A stretch of DNA of 64,000 nucleotides, taken from contig PNKZ01000001.1 in assembly GCA_013822735.1 (NCBI GenBank), positions 930,001 through 994,000 of the forward strand, given 5' to 3'. Every line of letters starts with the position of its first letter. Positions within the stretch are counted from its first letter, which is position 1. Below are positions 8,908 to 17,698 of this stretch, one piece after another. The notes beneath the pieces were generated by a model. That model was not told where the DNA came from. It ran no database searches and worked only from the letters and a program-made list of their open reading frames with translations. This DNA is from Pirellula sp. Lineage in GTDB: Bacteria > Planctomycetota > Planctomycetia > Pirellulales > PNKZ01. Made by a program: the position numbers and the translations under genes.

Positions 8908-9454
8908 CCGTTCTCCCGCCGCAGGATGCTCAGGGTGGCCCAGTTTGCTTGGCAAATTGGGTTGAAGAGAGGCCCAAACCGGTCCTGGTCAAAACCGATT
9001 GTTGTCGCACAAGACGACGGGTGGCCCCGACAACTTGTTGTCGGGGTCGCATCGCGACAAGCGGCGGTGTGACGTCGTATCCAATCGGGGCGACCCATCT
9101 AGCGCCTGCGGCGCACGGACAACGAGTTGTCCGTGCCACCCAGCGTCGATGGCGATAGTCGACGGCGACGAGTCGCGGCGACCGACGGCACGCGGAGCGT
9201 GCCTACTGCTTTCGACTCCGGTCGCTGACGCTCCCGGCTCGCCTCAGAATTCATCCCCCCAATCTCCTCTCTCATCCCCCTCATCTCCCTTTCTTCTCTC
9301 CGTCCGCTTGGCGTCTCTGCGTCTTGGCGCGCACTCTGAGAAAATGGCCGCCGGCCAAAAATGCGCCTGGCCAAATCTGCTCTGGAAAATGGGCCGGCGG
9401 GTTCGGGATAATGCGGCGTGATTTACTACACGCTCCTTGTCATGAGATGCAGCC
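8908..9454. other. Gene-free palindrome-rich region
   Basis: No protein gene was found. It contains, in order, a CCCAGTTTG/CAAATTGGG hairpin (8939-8961), two facing GGGTGGC-flanked palindromes (9019-9141), a GGCACGC-GGA-GCGTGCC hairpin (9187-9203), a pyrimidine-rich stretch with weak 7-base periodicity (9252-9293) and a GGCCGGCC-like box near 9346-9370. Confidence 0.75.
9019..9141. repeat. Facing GGGTGGC-flanked palindromes
   Basis: Two palindromes point at each other. The left (9025-9046) has stem CCCCGACAA and loop CTTG; the right (9113-9136) has stem GCACGGACAA and loop CGAG. Both carry GGGTGGC on the outer side (9019-9025, and its complement at 9135-9141). The inner ACAAC/GTTGT part is common and the outer stem bases differ, with both strands changed together. 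Confidence 0.8.
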
Positions 9455-9500
9455 ATGCCGAGCCGTGCCGGGAATTGTCGTTCGATGAAGGACGCCGTCG

Positions 9501-9551
9501 CCCCCTCACCCGCCCCTGCGGGGCACCCTCTCCCGCAAGGGGCGAGGGGAG
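9501..9551 (+). repeat. CCCCTCACCC...GGGGCGAGGGGAG repeat, copy 1
   Basis: A repeat of about 50 bases with outer words CCCCTCACCC and CCCTCTCCC...AGGGGCGAGGGGAG. Between them sits a small palindrome, GCCCC-TGC-GGGGC (9512-9524). Two further copies lie at 50590-50731, one of which has a much longer palindrome around the same TGC centre. Confidence 0.85.
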
Positions 9552-9615
9552 TTCCATTGTGCGCCTTTCAAGCATTTGAGAATCGAAGTAAGTCCTGCGC
9601 ACTAAATCGTCGAAA

Positions 9616-9696
9616 TGCGCACAACTGGGCCCCCGTTGTGCGCGTCGGAGCGCTTACCAACAAGGGGGCACACAACGGTTGCGAACTAGTGCGCAC
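9616..9696 (+). repeat. GCGCA double-palindrome element, copy A
   Basis: A first palindrome has arms GCGCACAAC (9617-9625) and GTTGTGCGC (9635-9643). After a spacer with AACAAGGGGG (9659-9668) comes a second GCGCA-type half beginning CACACAACGG and ending TGCGCAC at 9696. The order, spacing and outer words match copy B at 25699-25777, but the variable stem letters differ. ACTTACGTCGA follows at 9718-9728, as it does beside copy B. Confidence 0.8.
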
Positions 9697-9844
9697 GGCG
9701 TGGGTGGCGCTTCGAAGACTTACGTCGATTATGGTCGCGATGACCGTTTACATTTTCCGCGAACGGCGAGGTCCGGCCGGAGGGGCTGAGAGGGACGTGC
9801 GCATTGGTGCGCACATTGCGGAACGCCACGCAGCGCGTTCCCTA

Positions 9845-9907
9845 CAGCAAAATGCGCGTTCCGCGCAGCAAAATGTGCCGTCGGCGCATCAGGATGTGCG
9901 TTCGGCG
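9845..9907 (+). repeat. Three tandem 21-base units downstream of rfbA
   Basis: Three consecutive 21-base units (9845-9865, 9866-9886, 9887-9907), the first two starting CAGCAAAATG, then a partial fourth. The period is three times seven. It lies just past the rfbA stop, in a region with no gene of its own. Confidence 0.8.
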
Positions 9908-9937
9908 CACGATGCGCTCGGCAAACGGCCGGCCCCT

Positions 9938-10840
9938 CTAGCTGCCTGCGGCTTCGCCGCGTTGGGCCGATTCGAGAATCTCGAGCAGATACTGGCCGTA
10001 CGGGTTTTTCATGCCCCGGCCGAGGCGCTCCAGTTGAGCGGCGTCGATGAAGCCTTTGTGGAAGGCGATCTCTTCCAGGCAAGCGACCTTGAAGCCTTGG
10101 CGGGCTTCGATGGTCTCGATGAAGTTCGAGGCCTGCAGCAGCGACTCATGCGTGCCCGTATCGAGCCAGGCAAAGCCTCGGCTGAAGGTTTGCACGTCGA
10201 GCGAACCTTGCGCGAGGTAGGCCTTGTTGACGTCGGTGATCTCAAGCTCGCCGCGAGCCGACGGCTTCAGATTCGCGGCGATGTCGATCACTTGGTTGTC
10301 GTAGAAGTAGAGCCCGGTGACGGCGAACTTCGACTTCGCGACGGCCGGTTTTTCTTCGAGCGAGACGGCCTTCCCGGCGGCGTCGAACTCGACGATGCCG
10401 TAGGCTTGCGGATTCTTCACGGCGTAGGCGAAGACCGTGGCGCCGTGCTCCTTCGAAGCGGCGCGGGCCAGCATTTGTTGCAGACCTTGGCCGTAGAACA
10501 GGTTGTCGCCGAGCACCAGGGCCACATGATCGCGGCCGACGAACTCGCGGCCGATGTGGAAGGCTTGCGCGAGTCCCTCGGGCTTCGGCTGCTGCGCGTA
10601 GCGGATGTTCATACCGAGCCGCGAGCCGTCGCCGAGCAAGCGTTCGAAGCTCGGCGCGTCTTGCGGAGTAGTGATGATCAGCGCTTCGCGAATGCCGGCG
10701 AGCATCAACGTCGACAGCGGATAGTAGATCATCGGCTTGTCGTACACCGGCAGCAACTGCTTGCTGACGGCGATCGTCACCGGATGCAAACGCGTGCCGG
10801 AGCCGCCCGCGAGGATGATGCCCTTCTGGAAGTAATTCAT
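9938..10840 (-). CDS. rfbA: Glucose-1-phosphate thymidylyltransferase
   Basis: Forms dTDP-glucose from dTTP and glucose 1-phosphate, the first step of the dTDP-rhamnose and related sugar pathways. The nucleotidyltransferase signature [11 protein letters not shown] is at residues 12-22, followed by [22 protein letters not shown] and [13 protein letters not shown]. Length is 300 residues, normal for the family. It lies 15 bases downstream of rfbB on the same strand, so the two act in sequence and are co-transcribed. rfbC and rfbD are not adjacent, so the final sugar is unknown. Confidence 0.95.
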   Translation of the reverse strand: MNYFQKGIILAGGSGTRLHPVTIAVSKQLLPVYDKPMIYYPLSTLMLAGIREALIITTPQDAPSFERLLGDGSRLGMNIRYAQQPKPEGLAQAFHIGREFVGRDHVALVLGDNLFYGQGLQQMLARAASKEHGATVFAYAVKNPQAYGIVEFDAAGKAVSLEEKPAVAKSKFAVTGLYFYDNQVIDIAANLKPSARGELEITDVNKAYLAQGSLDVQTFSRGFAWLDTGTHESLLQASNFIETIEARQGFKVACLEEIAFHKGFIDAAQLERLGRGMKNPYGQYLLEILESAQRGEAAGS

Positions 10841-10855
10841 GGCGAGGGCTCGGCG

Positions 10856-11923
10856 TTAGTGGGAAGCGAGACCGAGACGCTGGCGGGCATACACGCCGCT
10901 GGTGATGCGCTCGACCCAACCAAGGTTGTCGAGGTACCAGCGCACCGTGGCTTCGAGGCCGGTCGCCAGGTTTTGCTGCGGTTCCCAACCGAGCTCGCGC
11001 TTGATTTTGGACGCGTCGATGGCATAGCGACGATCGTGGCCGGGGCGGTCTTTCACGAAGGTGATCAGCTTTTCGCACGGGCCGTGGGCGAGGCCCGGGC
11101 GGAGGCGATCGATGGTGGCGCAGATGGTGCGGACGATCTCAATGTTGGCTCGTTCGCAATTGCCGCCGATGTTGTAGGTCTCGCCCGGCACGCCGCGTTC
11201 GAGCACGGCGCGGAGCGCGCGGCAGTGATCGTCGACGAAGAGCCAATCGCGGACCTGCATGCCGTCGCCGTAGACCGGCAGCGGTTTGCCTTCCAGCGCG
11301 TTCAAGATCACGAGCGGAATCAGCTTCTCGGGAAATTGGAACGGGCCGTAGTTGTTCGAGCAGTTGGTGATGACGGTCGGCAGATGAAACGTGTGTTCGT
11401 AGGCCCGCACGAAGTGGTCGGACGAAGCCTTGCTGGCGGCGTACGGCGAGTTCGGGGAGTAACGCGTGGTTTCGGTGAAAGCGCCGGTGGGGCCGAGCGA
11501 GCCGTAAACTTCGTCGGTAGAAACATGCACGAAGCGGAAGCGTTCGCGCTCGGCGGCAGGCAGCTCGCGCCAGTGCTTCAACGCGGCATCGAGCAACGTG
11601 AACGTGCCGACGACGTTGGTTTGAATGAACGCGCCGGGACCGTCGATGGAGCGATCGACGTGCGACTCGGCGGCGAAGTGGACGATGGCCCGCGGCTTGT
11701 GTTCGCGGAGGAGTTCGGCAACGAGCGCGGCATCGCAGATGTCGCCGTGCACGAACTCGTGGCGCGGATTGTCGCGCACGGAAGCGAGCGAATCGAGATT
11801 GCCGGCGTACGTGAGCGCGTCGAGATTGACGATGCGGCCCGGCGAGTCGGCCAGCGATTGGCGGACGAACGAGCCGCCGATGAAGCCGGCGCCGCCGGTG
11901 ACCAGAATTGTATCGTCAAGCAT
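10856..11923 (-). CDS. rfbB: dTDP-glucose 4,6-dehydratase
   Basis: Converts dTDP-glucose to dTDP-4-keto-6-deoxyglucose with bound NAD. Rossmann motif GGAGFIGG is near the N-terminus, then [15 protein letters not shown], the active-site [10 protein letters not shown], and the YxxxK motif in [11 protein letters not shown] chose ATG 11923, which is preceded by GGGATGGGA and gives 355 residues as usual for RfbB; a GTG 33 bases upstream is possible. First gene of an rfbB-rfbA pair. Confidence 0.95.
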   Translation of the reverse strand: MLDDTILVTGGAGFIGGSFVRQSLADSPGRIVNLDALTYAGNLDSLASVRDNPRHEFVHGDICDAALVAELLREHKPRAIVHFAAESHVDRSIDGPGAFIQTNVVGTFTLLDAALKHWRELPAAERERFRFVHVSTDEVYGSLGPTGAFTETTRYSPNSPYAASKASSDHFVRAYEHTFHLPTVITNCSNNYGPFQFPEKLIPLVILNALEGKPLPVYGDGMQVRDWLFVDDHCRALRAVLERGVPGETYNIGGNCERANIEIVRTICATIDRLRPGLAHGPCEKLITFVKDRPGHDRRYAIDASKIKRELGWEPQQNLATGLEATVRWYLDNLGWVERITSGVYARQRLGLASH

Positions 11924-12196
11924 ATTGTCCCATCCCATCAAGCGTTCGGCGGCCACGCGAAGTCTCCCCGGTGCAGATCGGCGACTACTAATCGGAAAAC
12001 GGTAGTGAACTATATGTCACTCCGGGGGAGCGGGTTGCGAAAACGATTATACGGGCCGGCGCGGTCGTATCGCGGGGCGACGGCAAGCGTGAAAACGGTC
12101 TGCTCGTGGAAAGTTGCGGCGAACCGGCGGGCCGAAACCGGTGTCGCTGACCCTTGCCGGAGGCGGAAAACTTGCTTAAGTTAGAAGGCTCTTCAC

Positions 12197-12271
12197 GGTG
12201 GCTATAGTTCAGCTGGTTAGAACGCTTGATTGTGGTTCAAGAGGTCACGGGTTCGAATCCCGTTAGCCACC
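12197..12271 (+). tRNA. tRNA-His (anticodon GTG)
   Basis: A cloverleaf is readable: acceptor stem GTGGCTA/TAGCCAC, D arm GTTC/GAAC, anticodon arm CTTGA-TTGTGGT-TCAAG with anticodon GTG, and T arm ACGGG-TTCGAAT-CCCGT. An extra G at 12197 pairs with C at 12271, the histidine-specific G-1:C73. CCA is not encoded. Confidence 0.95.
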
Positions 12272-12683
12272 CTGCTCTTTTCTTTGATGAGAGCGCTTCT
12301 TCCGTCGGCCCGGGCTCCTCAGCACGCTCACTTTGGCCGGCGAGTGCCGTTTGTCGCAGGCGGTTTTTCGGGCGTTTCCACTAACTAAGTTGTGGATTCC
12401 CGACGTTTTTCCCCAGTTGCCGCCCGGCGGACGTAAGAAATCGATCGTAGCACCGGCACGACCGATACTATCGCTTCGCAGCGCTTGCCGATTTCCACCA
12501 CCTGCGACGGGCCGCCGCACGAGCGGTTTGGATTGCAACCTAGAGTTCTCCGAGGCGTGATCCGGGCGATCACGAGGCGACCTCGTTTTACCCGCGCGAC
12601 ATCGATGATGCCGCGTGCCGTTGCACATTTGCGCTCCGCAGGCCTGAAGCAGGCTCGTCGGATCGCAATGGAATCGAGAATCC
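12272..12683 (+). other. Long leader before the Amt-kinase gene
   Basis: About 410 bases with no gene on either strand that looks real. Between 12460 and 12600 it contains several short GC-rich inverted repeats, but I recognise no riboswitch or named element. It should contain the promoter of the Amt-kinase gene. Confidence 0.5.
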
Positions 12684-15600
12684 ATGACGATGTCGGCCGT
12701 TTCACTCGTGAATCTCGGTTGGGTCTTGGGCTGCGCCACTTTGGTCATGCTCATGCAGGCCGGCTTTTGTCTCTTGGAAACCGGCTTCTCGCGCGCTAAG
12801 AACGGTATCAACGTCGCCATCAAGAACCTGGTCGACTTTCTTATCTCGTCGCTGTTGTATTGGGCATTCGGTTTCGCCCTGATGTTCGGCACGTCGTACG
12901 GGGGCTGGTTCGGCACGTCGCTCTTTGCGCCGGGCATCGATCTTTCGCCGACGCTGATGGCCGGCTTCCTCTTTCAACTGATGTTCTGTTCGACGGCCAC
13001 GACGATTATCTCCGGCGCCGTCGCCGAACGGATTCGCTTCAGCGCCTATCTCGTCACGGCCGTCTTCGTTTCGGGTTTGATCTATCCGGTGTTCGGGCAT
13101 TGGGCATGGGGCGGAGCGTTCGACGGCGTACCGACCGGCTGGCTCGCAAAACTCGGCTTCCTCGACTTCGCGGGTTCGACCGTCGTGCATAGCGTCGGCG
13201 GGTGGATTTCCTTGGCGCTCTGCCTGAAGCTTGGGCCGCGTATCGGCCGTTTTACGCCGGGCACGCCCCCGATGGCGCCGCACAACCTGCCGATGTCGAC
13301 CGTCGGCGCGCTGATCCTCTGGTTCTGTTGGTTCGGCTTCAACGGCGGCAGCGCTATGGCCCTGACCGACGTCGTGCCGCTGGTCTTGCTCAATACGAAT
13401 CTCGCGGCCGCCGCAGGCGGGCTTGCCGCGCTCGGCTACTCGTGGCGACGTGAGCGGCGCGCCGACGTCGGGCATGTCGTCAACGGCGTGATCGGCGGCC
13501 TCGTCGCCGTCACGGCCGGCTGCAACGTCATGGCTCCCGTCGCCGCGGTTGCGGTCGGAGCCGCGGCCGGCATCATCAGCGTCTTGGGAACTTATTGGCT
13601 AGTAAAACGTCGGATCGACGATGTCGTCGGAGCGATTCCCGTTCACGGGATGTGCGGCGTTTGGGGCACGCTGGCCGTAGGCATCTTCGGCGATTCCGCG
13701 ATGTTTCCGCATGGAGTTTCGCACTTCACGCAATTCGGCATTCAGTTCTTGGGCATCGGCGTTTGCGGCGTTTGGTCGTTCGGCTGCACGTGGTTCATCT
13801 TGGTGCCCGTGCTTAAGCGGTTCGGATTCCGTGTTTCGCGTGAAGCGGAGCTGCGCGGTTTGAACGTCGCCGAGCATGGAGCCAGCACCGAACTGTTTGA
13901 ACTGCTCACGAACATGGATCGCCACCAACGCGCGGGCGACTTCCGTACGCCGGTGCCGGTGGAGCCGCATACCGAAGTGGGGCAGATCGCCGCGGAATAC
14001 AATCGCGTGATCCGCCGTGCCAGCTCCGAGATTCGCGCCCGCGAAGAAGCCGCCGCCTCGGCGCGCACCGCGGAAGAAAAATACCGCAGCATCTTTGAAA
14101 ATGCCGTCGAAGGGATGTTTCAAACCACGCCCGACGGAAGCTATCTGAGCGCCAATCCCGCCTTGGCCGGCATCTATAAGTACGATAGTCCCGCAGAGCT
14201 GATCCGGTCGTTGGATAAGCTCGATGTGCAGCTTTACGTCGAACCCGGCCGCCGTGACGATTTCCGCACGCTCGTCGAGCGCGACGGTATGGTCCGCGAC
14301 TTCGAATCGGCCGTCCGTTGCCGCGACGGGTCCATCATTTGGATCTCGGAAAACGCCCGCGCCATTCGCGACGCCAAGGGTAACGTCACCTGCTATGAAG
14401 GCACGGTAGTCGACATCACGGCCAAGCGTGAAGCGCATTCTCTCCAAGCGGAAAAGGAAGCGGCCGAAACGGCGAACCGCACCAAGAGCGAATTCCTGGC
14501 CAACATGAGCCACGAGATTCGTACGCCGCTCAACGGCGTGATGGGCATGCTCGAATTGCTCGGCACCACCACGCTCAACGCTCGACAGAAGCGCTTCCTG
14601 CACCTGGCACAATCGTCGTCGGATACGCTGCTCGGTCTCATCAATCAGTTGCTCGATTTCTCGAAGATCGAAGCCGGCAAACTCGAGCTTGAGAAGATTG
14701 AGTTCCGCTTGCACCCGCTGGTGGAAGATTTGGCGGAAGTGTTCGGCCATCGGGCTCAGAAGAAGGGGATCGAACTTGCCTGCCGCATTCGGCCGGAGGT
14801 TCCTAACTCGGTGATTGGCGATCCGGAACGCATTCGCCAAGTACTCGTGAATCTGACGAACAACGCCGTGAAGTTCACCGACCTCGGTGAGGTGCGGATC
14901 GAAATCTCCTGCGAAGCAGAAGAGGGTTTGCAGCGCCAAGTTCGCTTCGCCGTCTACGATTCGGGCATCGGCGTTCCCGCCGATCGTCGCGATCGTCTGT
15001 TCCAGCCGTTCACGCAAGTCGACGCTTCGACGACGCGCAAATACGGCGGCACCGGGCTGGGACTTTCGATCTGCAAGCAGCTCGTGGAAGCCATGGGAGG
15101 CGCCATCGAGTATCTTGATCGGCCTGAGAAGGGTTCGATCTTTCAATTCACCGTGCCGTTGGAAATTGCCGCCGAAGCGGCTCCGTACTCGCGTTTGTTG
15201 CCCCACGCTTTGCGACAGATGCGGGTCTTGGCGGTTGACGACGTCGAAGCCAATCGCGAACTCCTGCACGAAAACTTCTCGCGCTGGGGACTTACGGTCG
15301 ACACGGCCGTCGACGGCCTGGATGCGATTGAAAAGGCCAAACAGGCCGCGACCGACGGGGTTCCCTATCGATTGCTGGTCCTCGATCGTCGCCTGCCCGA
15401 CCTCGACGGCTTGGATCTCGCCGAGCGTCTCCACGCCGAAGAGGCGTACGCCGATACGCGAATCTTGCTGCTGACGTCGCTGAGCGATTCGCCCGATACG
15501 GAAGAGCTGCAACGGCTCGGCATCTTCAATGTGATGAGCAAGCCGATTCGCCAATCGCAGTTGTTCGACGCCGTGGTCGAGGCCGCCGAACGCCGCGACG

Positions 15601-16565
15601 TCGCGTCCAATGCGGCCGTCGCCTCGTCGCTGGTCGGCGCCGCTACGAAGTCGACCCTTCCGGCGCGTCGTTGCACCGACGGCGACACGAGCCGACGAAT
15701 CCTCGTTGCCGAAGACAATGAAATTAATCAGATGGTCACCGAGGAAATCCTCCGCTCCGCCGGCTACGATTGCCGCATCGTCGACACCGGCTTGGCCGCG
15801 CTCGAAGCGCTCGATCAAGAGTCGTTCGGCTTGGTGCTCATGGATTGCCAAATGCCGGAGATGGACGGCTTCACCGCCGTCGGCGAACTCCGCAAACGGG
15901 AAGCGGCAGGGCGTCGCTACGCCGCGGAAGGTCCGCTGCCCGTCGTGGCTCTGACGGCCAACGCCGTGCGCGGCGATCGCGAACTATGCATTTCCGCAGG
16001 CATGACCGACTACACCACGAAGCCGATCGACCGGATCGCGCTGCTTTCGATCATCGCGAGACTGCTGCCGCCGAAAGCCGCTGCGGAAGCGGCGACCGTC
16101 GCCGTCGCGACAGTCGCAAGAGCCGAACCGCCGCAAGAATTCACGTTCGGCAAGGAGACCACGGCGTCGAGTATCGCCGCGACCGACGACGCCGACGTCG
16201 AGTCGGCCGTACTGGCTGAAGCGTTGCACGTCGGCGATTTGCTCAACCGTTGCCAGGGGGATAAGGCCTTCGCCTCACGTCTGCTGGAAAAGTTCCGCAG
16301 CAGGCTTCCCGGCGACTTCGACGCCCTGCGCTTGGCCGCCGCCGCGGGCGATCACGAAACCGTACGTAGCCGAGCCCATCAGCTCAAGGGTTGCGCGAAG
16401 AACCTCGGCGCCCAAAAGCTCGGCCAACAAGTCGCCGTCATCGAAGCCGAGGCCGCGACCGGCACTGCCATGTATGCCGAAGCGGCCGTCGATGAGTTGC
16501 GCAGCGAAATCGAAAACTGTCTGAACCACGTCGATTCGTTGATCCAAGAGTTCCAAAAAGCGTAA
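12684..16565 (+). CDS. Ammonium channel fused to hybrid sensor histidine kinase (Amt-PAS-HisKA-HATPase-REC-REC-HPt)
   Basis: A 1293-residue fusion. Residues about 5-385 are an Amt/Rh ammonium channel with DFAGSTVVHS (D161, twin-His H169), the pore Phe in WFGFNGGSA (about 219) and the second twin-His in IPVHGMCGVWGTLAVGIF (H321). A PAS domain with its C-terminal part follows at about 462-585, HisKA with phospho-accepting H610 in NMSHEIRTPLNG, and HATPase with NLTNNAVKF, DSGIG and GGTGLGLS. Receiver domains follow with D901 and D1054, then an HPt domain with H1232 (AHQLKGCAKNLG). All phosphorelay residues are present. Amt-kinase fusions are known as ammonium sensors in anammox planctomycetes. 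The likely output partner starts 12 bases downstream. Confidence 0.93.
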   Translation: MTMSAVSLVNLGWVLGCATLVMLMQAGFCLLETGFSRAKNGINVAIKNLVDFLISSLLYWAFGFALMFGTSYGGWFGTSLFAPGIDLSPTLMAGFLFQLMFCSTATTIISGAVAERIRFSAYLVTAVFVSGLIYPVFGHWAWGGAFDGVPTGWLAKLGFLDFAGSTVVHSVGGWISLALCLKLGPRIGRFTPGTPPMAPHNLPMSTVGALILWFCWFGFNGGSAMALTDVVPLVLLNTNLAAAAGGLAALGYSWRRERRADVGHVVNGVIGGLVAVTAGCNVMAPVAAVAVGAAAGIISVLGTYWLVKRRIDDVVGAIPVHGMCGVWGTLAVGIFGDSAMFPHGVSHFTQFGIQFLGIGVCGVWSFGCTWFILVPVLKRFGFRVSREAELRGLNVAEHGASTELFELLTNMDRHQRAGDFRTPVPVEPHTEVGQIAAEYNRVIRRASSEIRAREEAAASARTAEEKYRSIFENAVEGMFQTTPDGSYLSANPALAGIYKYDSPAELIRSLDKLDVQLYVEPGRRDDFRTLVERDGMVRDFESAVRCRDGSIIWISENARAIRDAKGNVTCYEGTVVDITAKREAHSLQAEKEAAETANRTKSEFLANMSHEIRTPLNGVMGMLELLGTTTLNARQKRFLHLAQSSSDTLLGLINQLLDFSKIEAGKLELEKIEFRLHPLVEDLAEVFGHRAQKKGIELACRIRPEVPNSVIGDPERIRQVLVNLTNNAVKFTDLGEVRIEISCEAEEGLQRQVRFAVYDSGIGVPADRRDRLFQPFTQVDASTTRKYGGTGLGLSICKQLVEAMGGAIEYLDRPEKGSIFQFTVPLEIAAEAAPYSRLLPHALRQMRVLAVDDVEANRELLHENFSRWGLTVDTAVDGLDAIEKAKQAATDGVPYRLLVLDRRLPDLDGLDLAERLHAEEAYADTRILLLTSLSDSPDTEELQRLGIFNVMSKPIRQSQLFDAVVEAAERRDVASNAAVASSLVGAATKSTLPARRCTDGDTSRRILVAEDNEINQMVTEEILRSAGYDCRIVDTGLAALEALDQESFGLVLMDCQMPEMDGFTAVGELRKREAAGRRYAAEGPLPVVALTANAVRGDRELCISAGMTDYTTKPIDRIALLSIIARLLPPKAAAEAATVAVATVARAEPPQEFTFGKETTASSIAATDDADVESAVLAEALHVGDLLNRCQGDKAFASRLLEKFRSRLPGDFDALRLAAAAGDHETVRSRAHQLKGCAKNLGAQKLGQQVAVIEAEAATGTAMYAEAAVDELRSEIENCLNHVDSLIQEFQKA

Positions 16566-16577
16566 GCGAGTTTGAAC

Positions 16578-17648
16578 ATGTCGAAACGAATGTTGCGGAT
16601 CATGGTGGTCGACGACGACGAAATCTCGCGCGACCTGATCGAACATACGCTGACCTCGGCCGGCTACAGCGTCGCCACGTTCGCCAACGGCGCCGAAGCG
16701 CTCGATGCGCTGCGCGACGGGCAGTTCCGACTCGTCATCTCCGACTGGGACATGCCGGTCATGAGCGGCGTCGAACTTTGCCGGGCCGTGCGCGGCAGCG
16801 ACATCGACGGCTACGTCTACATGATCCTGCTCACCGGCAACGCGGGCCCCGCCGAAATCGTCGAAGGCATGACGGCCGGCGCCGACGACTTCATCGCCAA
16901 GCCGTTCAACCCGAACGAACTCGTCGTCCGTGTCCGGGCGGGAGAACGCATTCTGAGTTTGGAAACGCGCGACATGGCGATCTTCGCTTTGGCGAAACTC
17001 GCTGAATCGCGCGATCCGGAAACCGGCCACCACTTGGAGCGCGTACAGCTTTACTCGCGCATCCTGGCACAACACATGGGCCGGCTGCCGAAGTTTCGCG
17101 ACCAGATCGACCCCGAGTACGTGCGGCTGATCTACCAAACGAGCCCGTTGCACGACATCGGCAAAGTGGCGATTCCGGACTGCGTACTTCGCAAGCCGGG
17201 GCGTTTCAGCGACGCCGAATTCGCGATCATGAAGACCCACGCACAGGCCGGCGCCGAGACGCTCGATGCCGCCTTGGAGCGCTTTCCGGAAGCGCGCTTC
17301 TTGCAAGTGGCCCGCGAGATCGCGGCGACGCACCACGAGCGCTGGGACGGCACGGGCTACCCGCGCGGTTTGAAGGAAGACGCCATTCCGCTCTGCGGCC
17401 GCATCGTGGCCTTGGCCGACGTGTACGACGCGCTGACGAGCCGACGCTGCTACAAAGAGCCGTATGCTCACAGCATTGCCCGATCGATCATTGTCGGCGA
17501 TGCCGGGAAGCACTTTGATCCGGACGTCGTCGAGGCGTTTATCCAAGTCGAGGAAGAATTCGTGTCGGTGTACAACCGCTTCCGCGAACCGGACGAAGGG
17601 GAAATGATGCCCCCGTCGAAGGCCGCGCCCATCGGCGCGAAAGTGTAA
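16578..17648 (+). CDS. Response regulator with HD-GYP c-di-GMP phosphodiesterase domain
   Basis: A 356-residue RpfG-like protein. The receiver domain (about 6-122) has the acidic pair D12/D13, phospho-acceptor D56 in LVISDWDMP and K108 in IAKPF. The HD-GYP domain (about 135-330) has H192-D193 in LHDIGKVAIPD and GYP at 260-262 in WDGTGYPRGL, so it should hydrolyse c-di-GMP. It begins 12 bases after the Amt-kinase stop and is very probably co-transcribed and phosphorylated through that kinase's HPt domain. ATG 16578 was preferred over an in-frame TTG six bases upstream. Confidence 0.92.
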   Translation: MSKRMLRIMVVDDDEISRDLIEHTLTSAGYSVATFANGAEALDALRDGQFRLVISDWDMPVMSGVELCRAVRGSDIDGYVYMILLTGNAGPAEIVEGMTAGADDFIAKPFNPNELVVRVRAGERILSLETRDMAIFALAKLAESRDPETGHHLERVQLYSRILAQHMGRLPKFRDQIDPEYVRLIYQTSPLHDIGKVAIPDCVLRKPGRFSDAEFAIMKTHAQAGAETLDAALERFPEARFLQVAREIAATHHERWDGTGYPRGLKEDAIPLCGRIVALADVYDALTSRRCYKEPYAHSIARSIIVGDAGKHFDPDVVEAFIQVEEEFVSVYNRFREPDEGEMMPPSKAAPIGAKV

Positions 17649-17698
17649 CTTCGAACGTCAGCTCCCCCAATCAGGAGCCTACCGCGTGCCGGAAGCGA

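Noticed and set aside
8908-9937. Degenerate insertion sequence or phage remnant
   Set aside because: No transposase or integrase remnant, no terminal repeat with target duplication; the palindromes explain the structure.
9455-12184. 909-codon plus-strand open reading frame
   Set aside because: It runs antisense to rfbA and rfbB, which have clear family motifs, and its peptide shows no domain. High GC and reading-phase effects commonly create such shadows.
12272-12683. Riboswitch or other known RNA element before the Amt-kinase gene
   Set aside because: Some hairpins are visible but none matches a known class on inspection; kept only as an unannotated leader.
13599-15851. 750-codon minus-strand open reading frame
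   Set aside because: Fully antisense to the Amt-kinase gene; low-complexity peptide with no motifs. A shadow.
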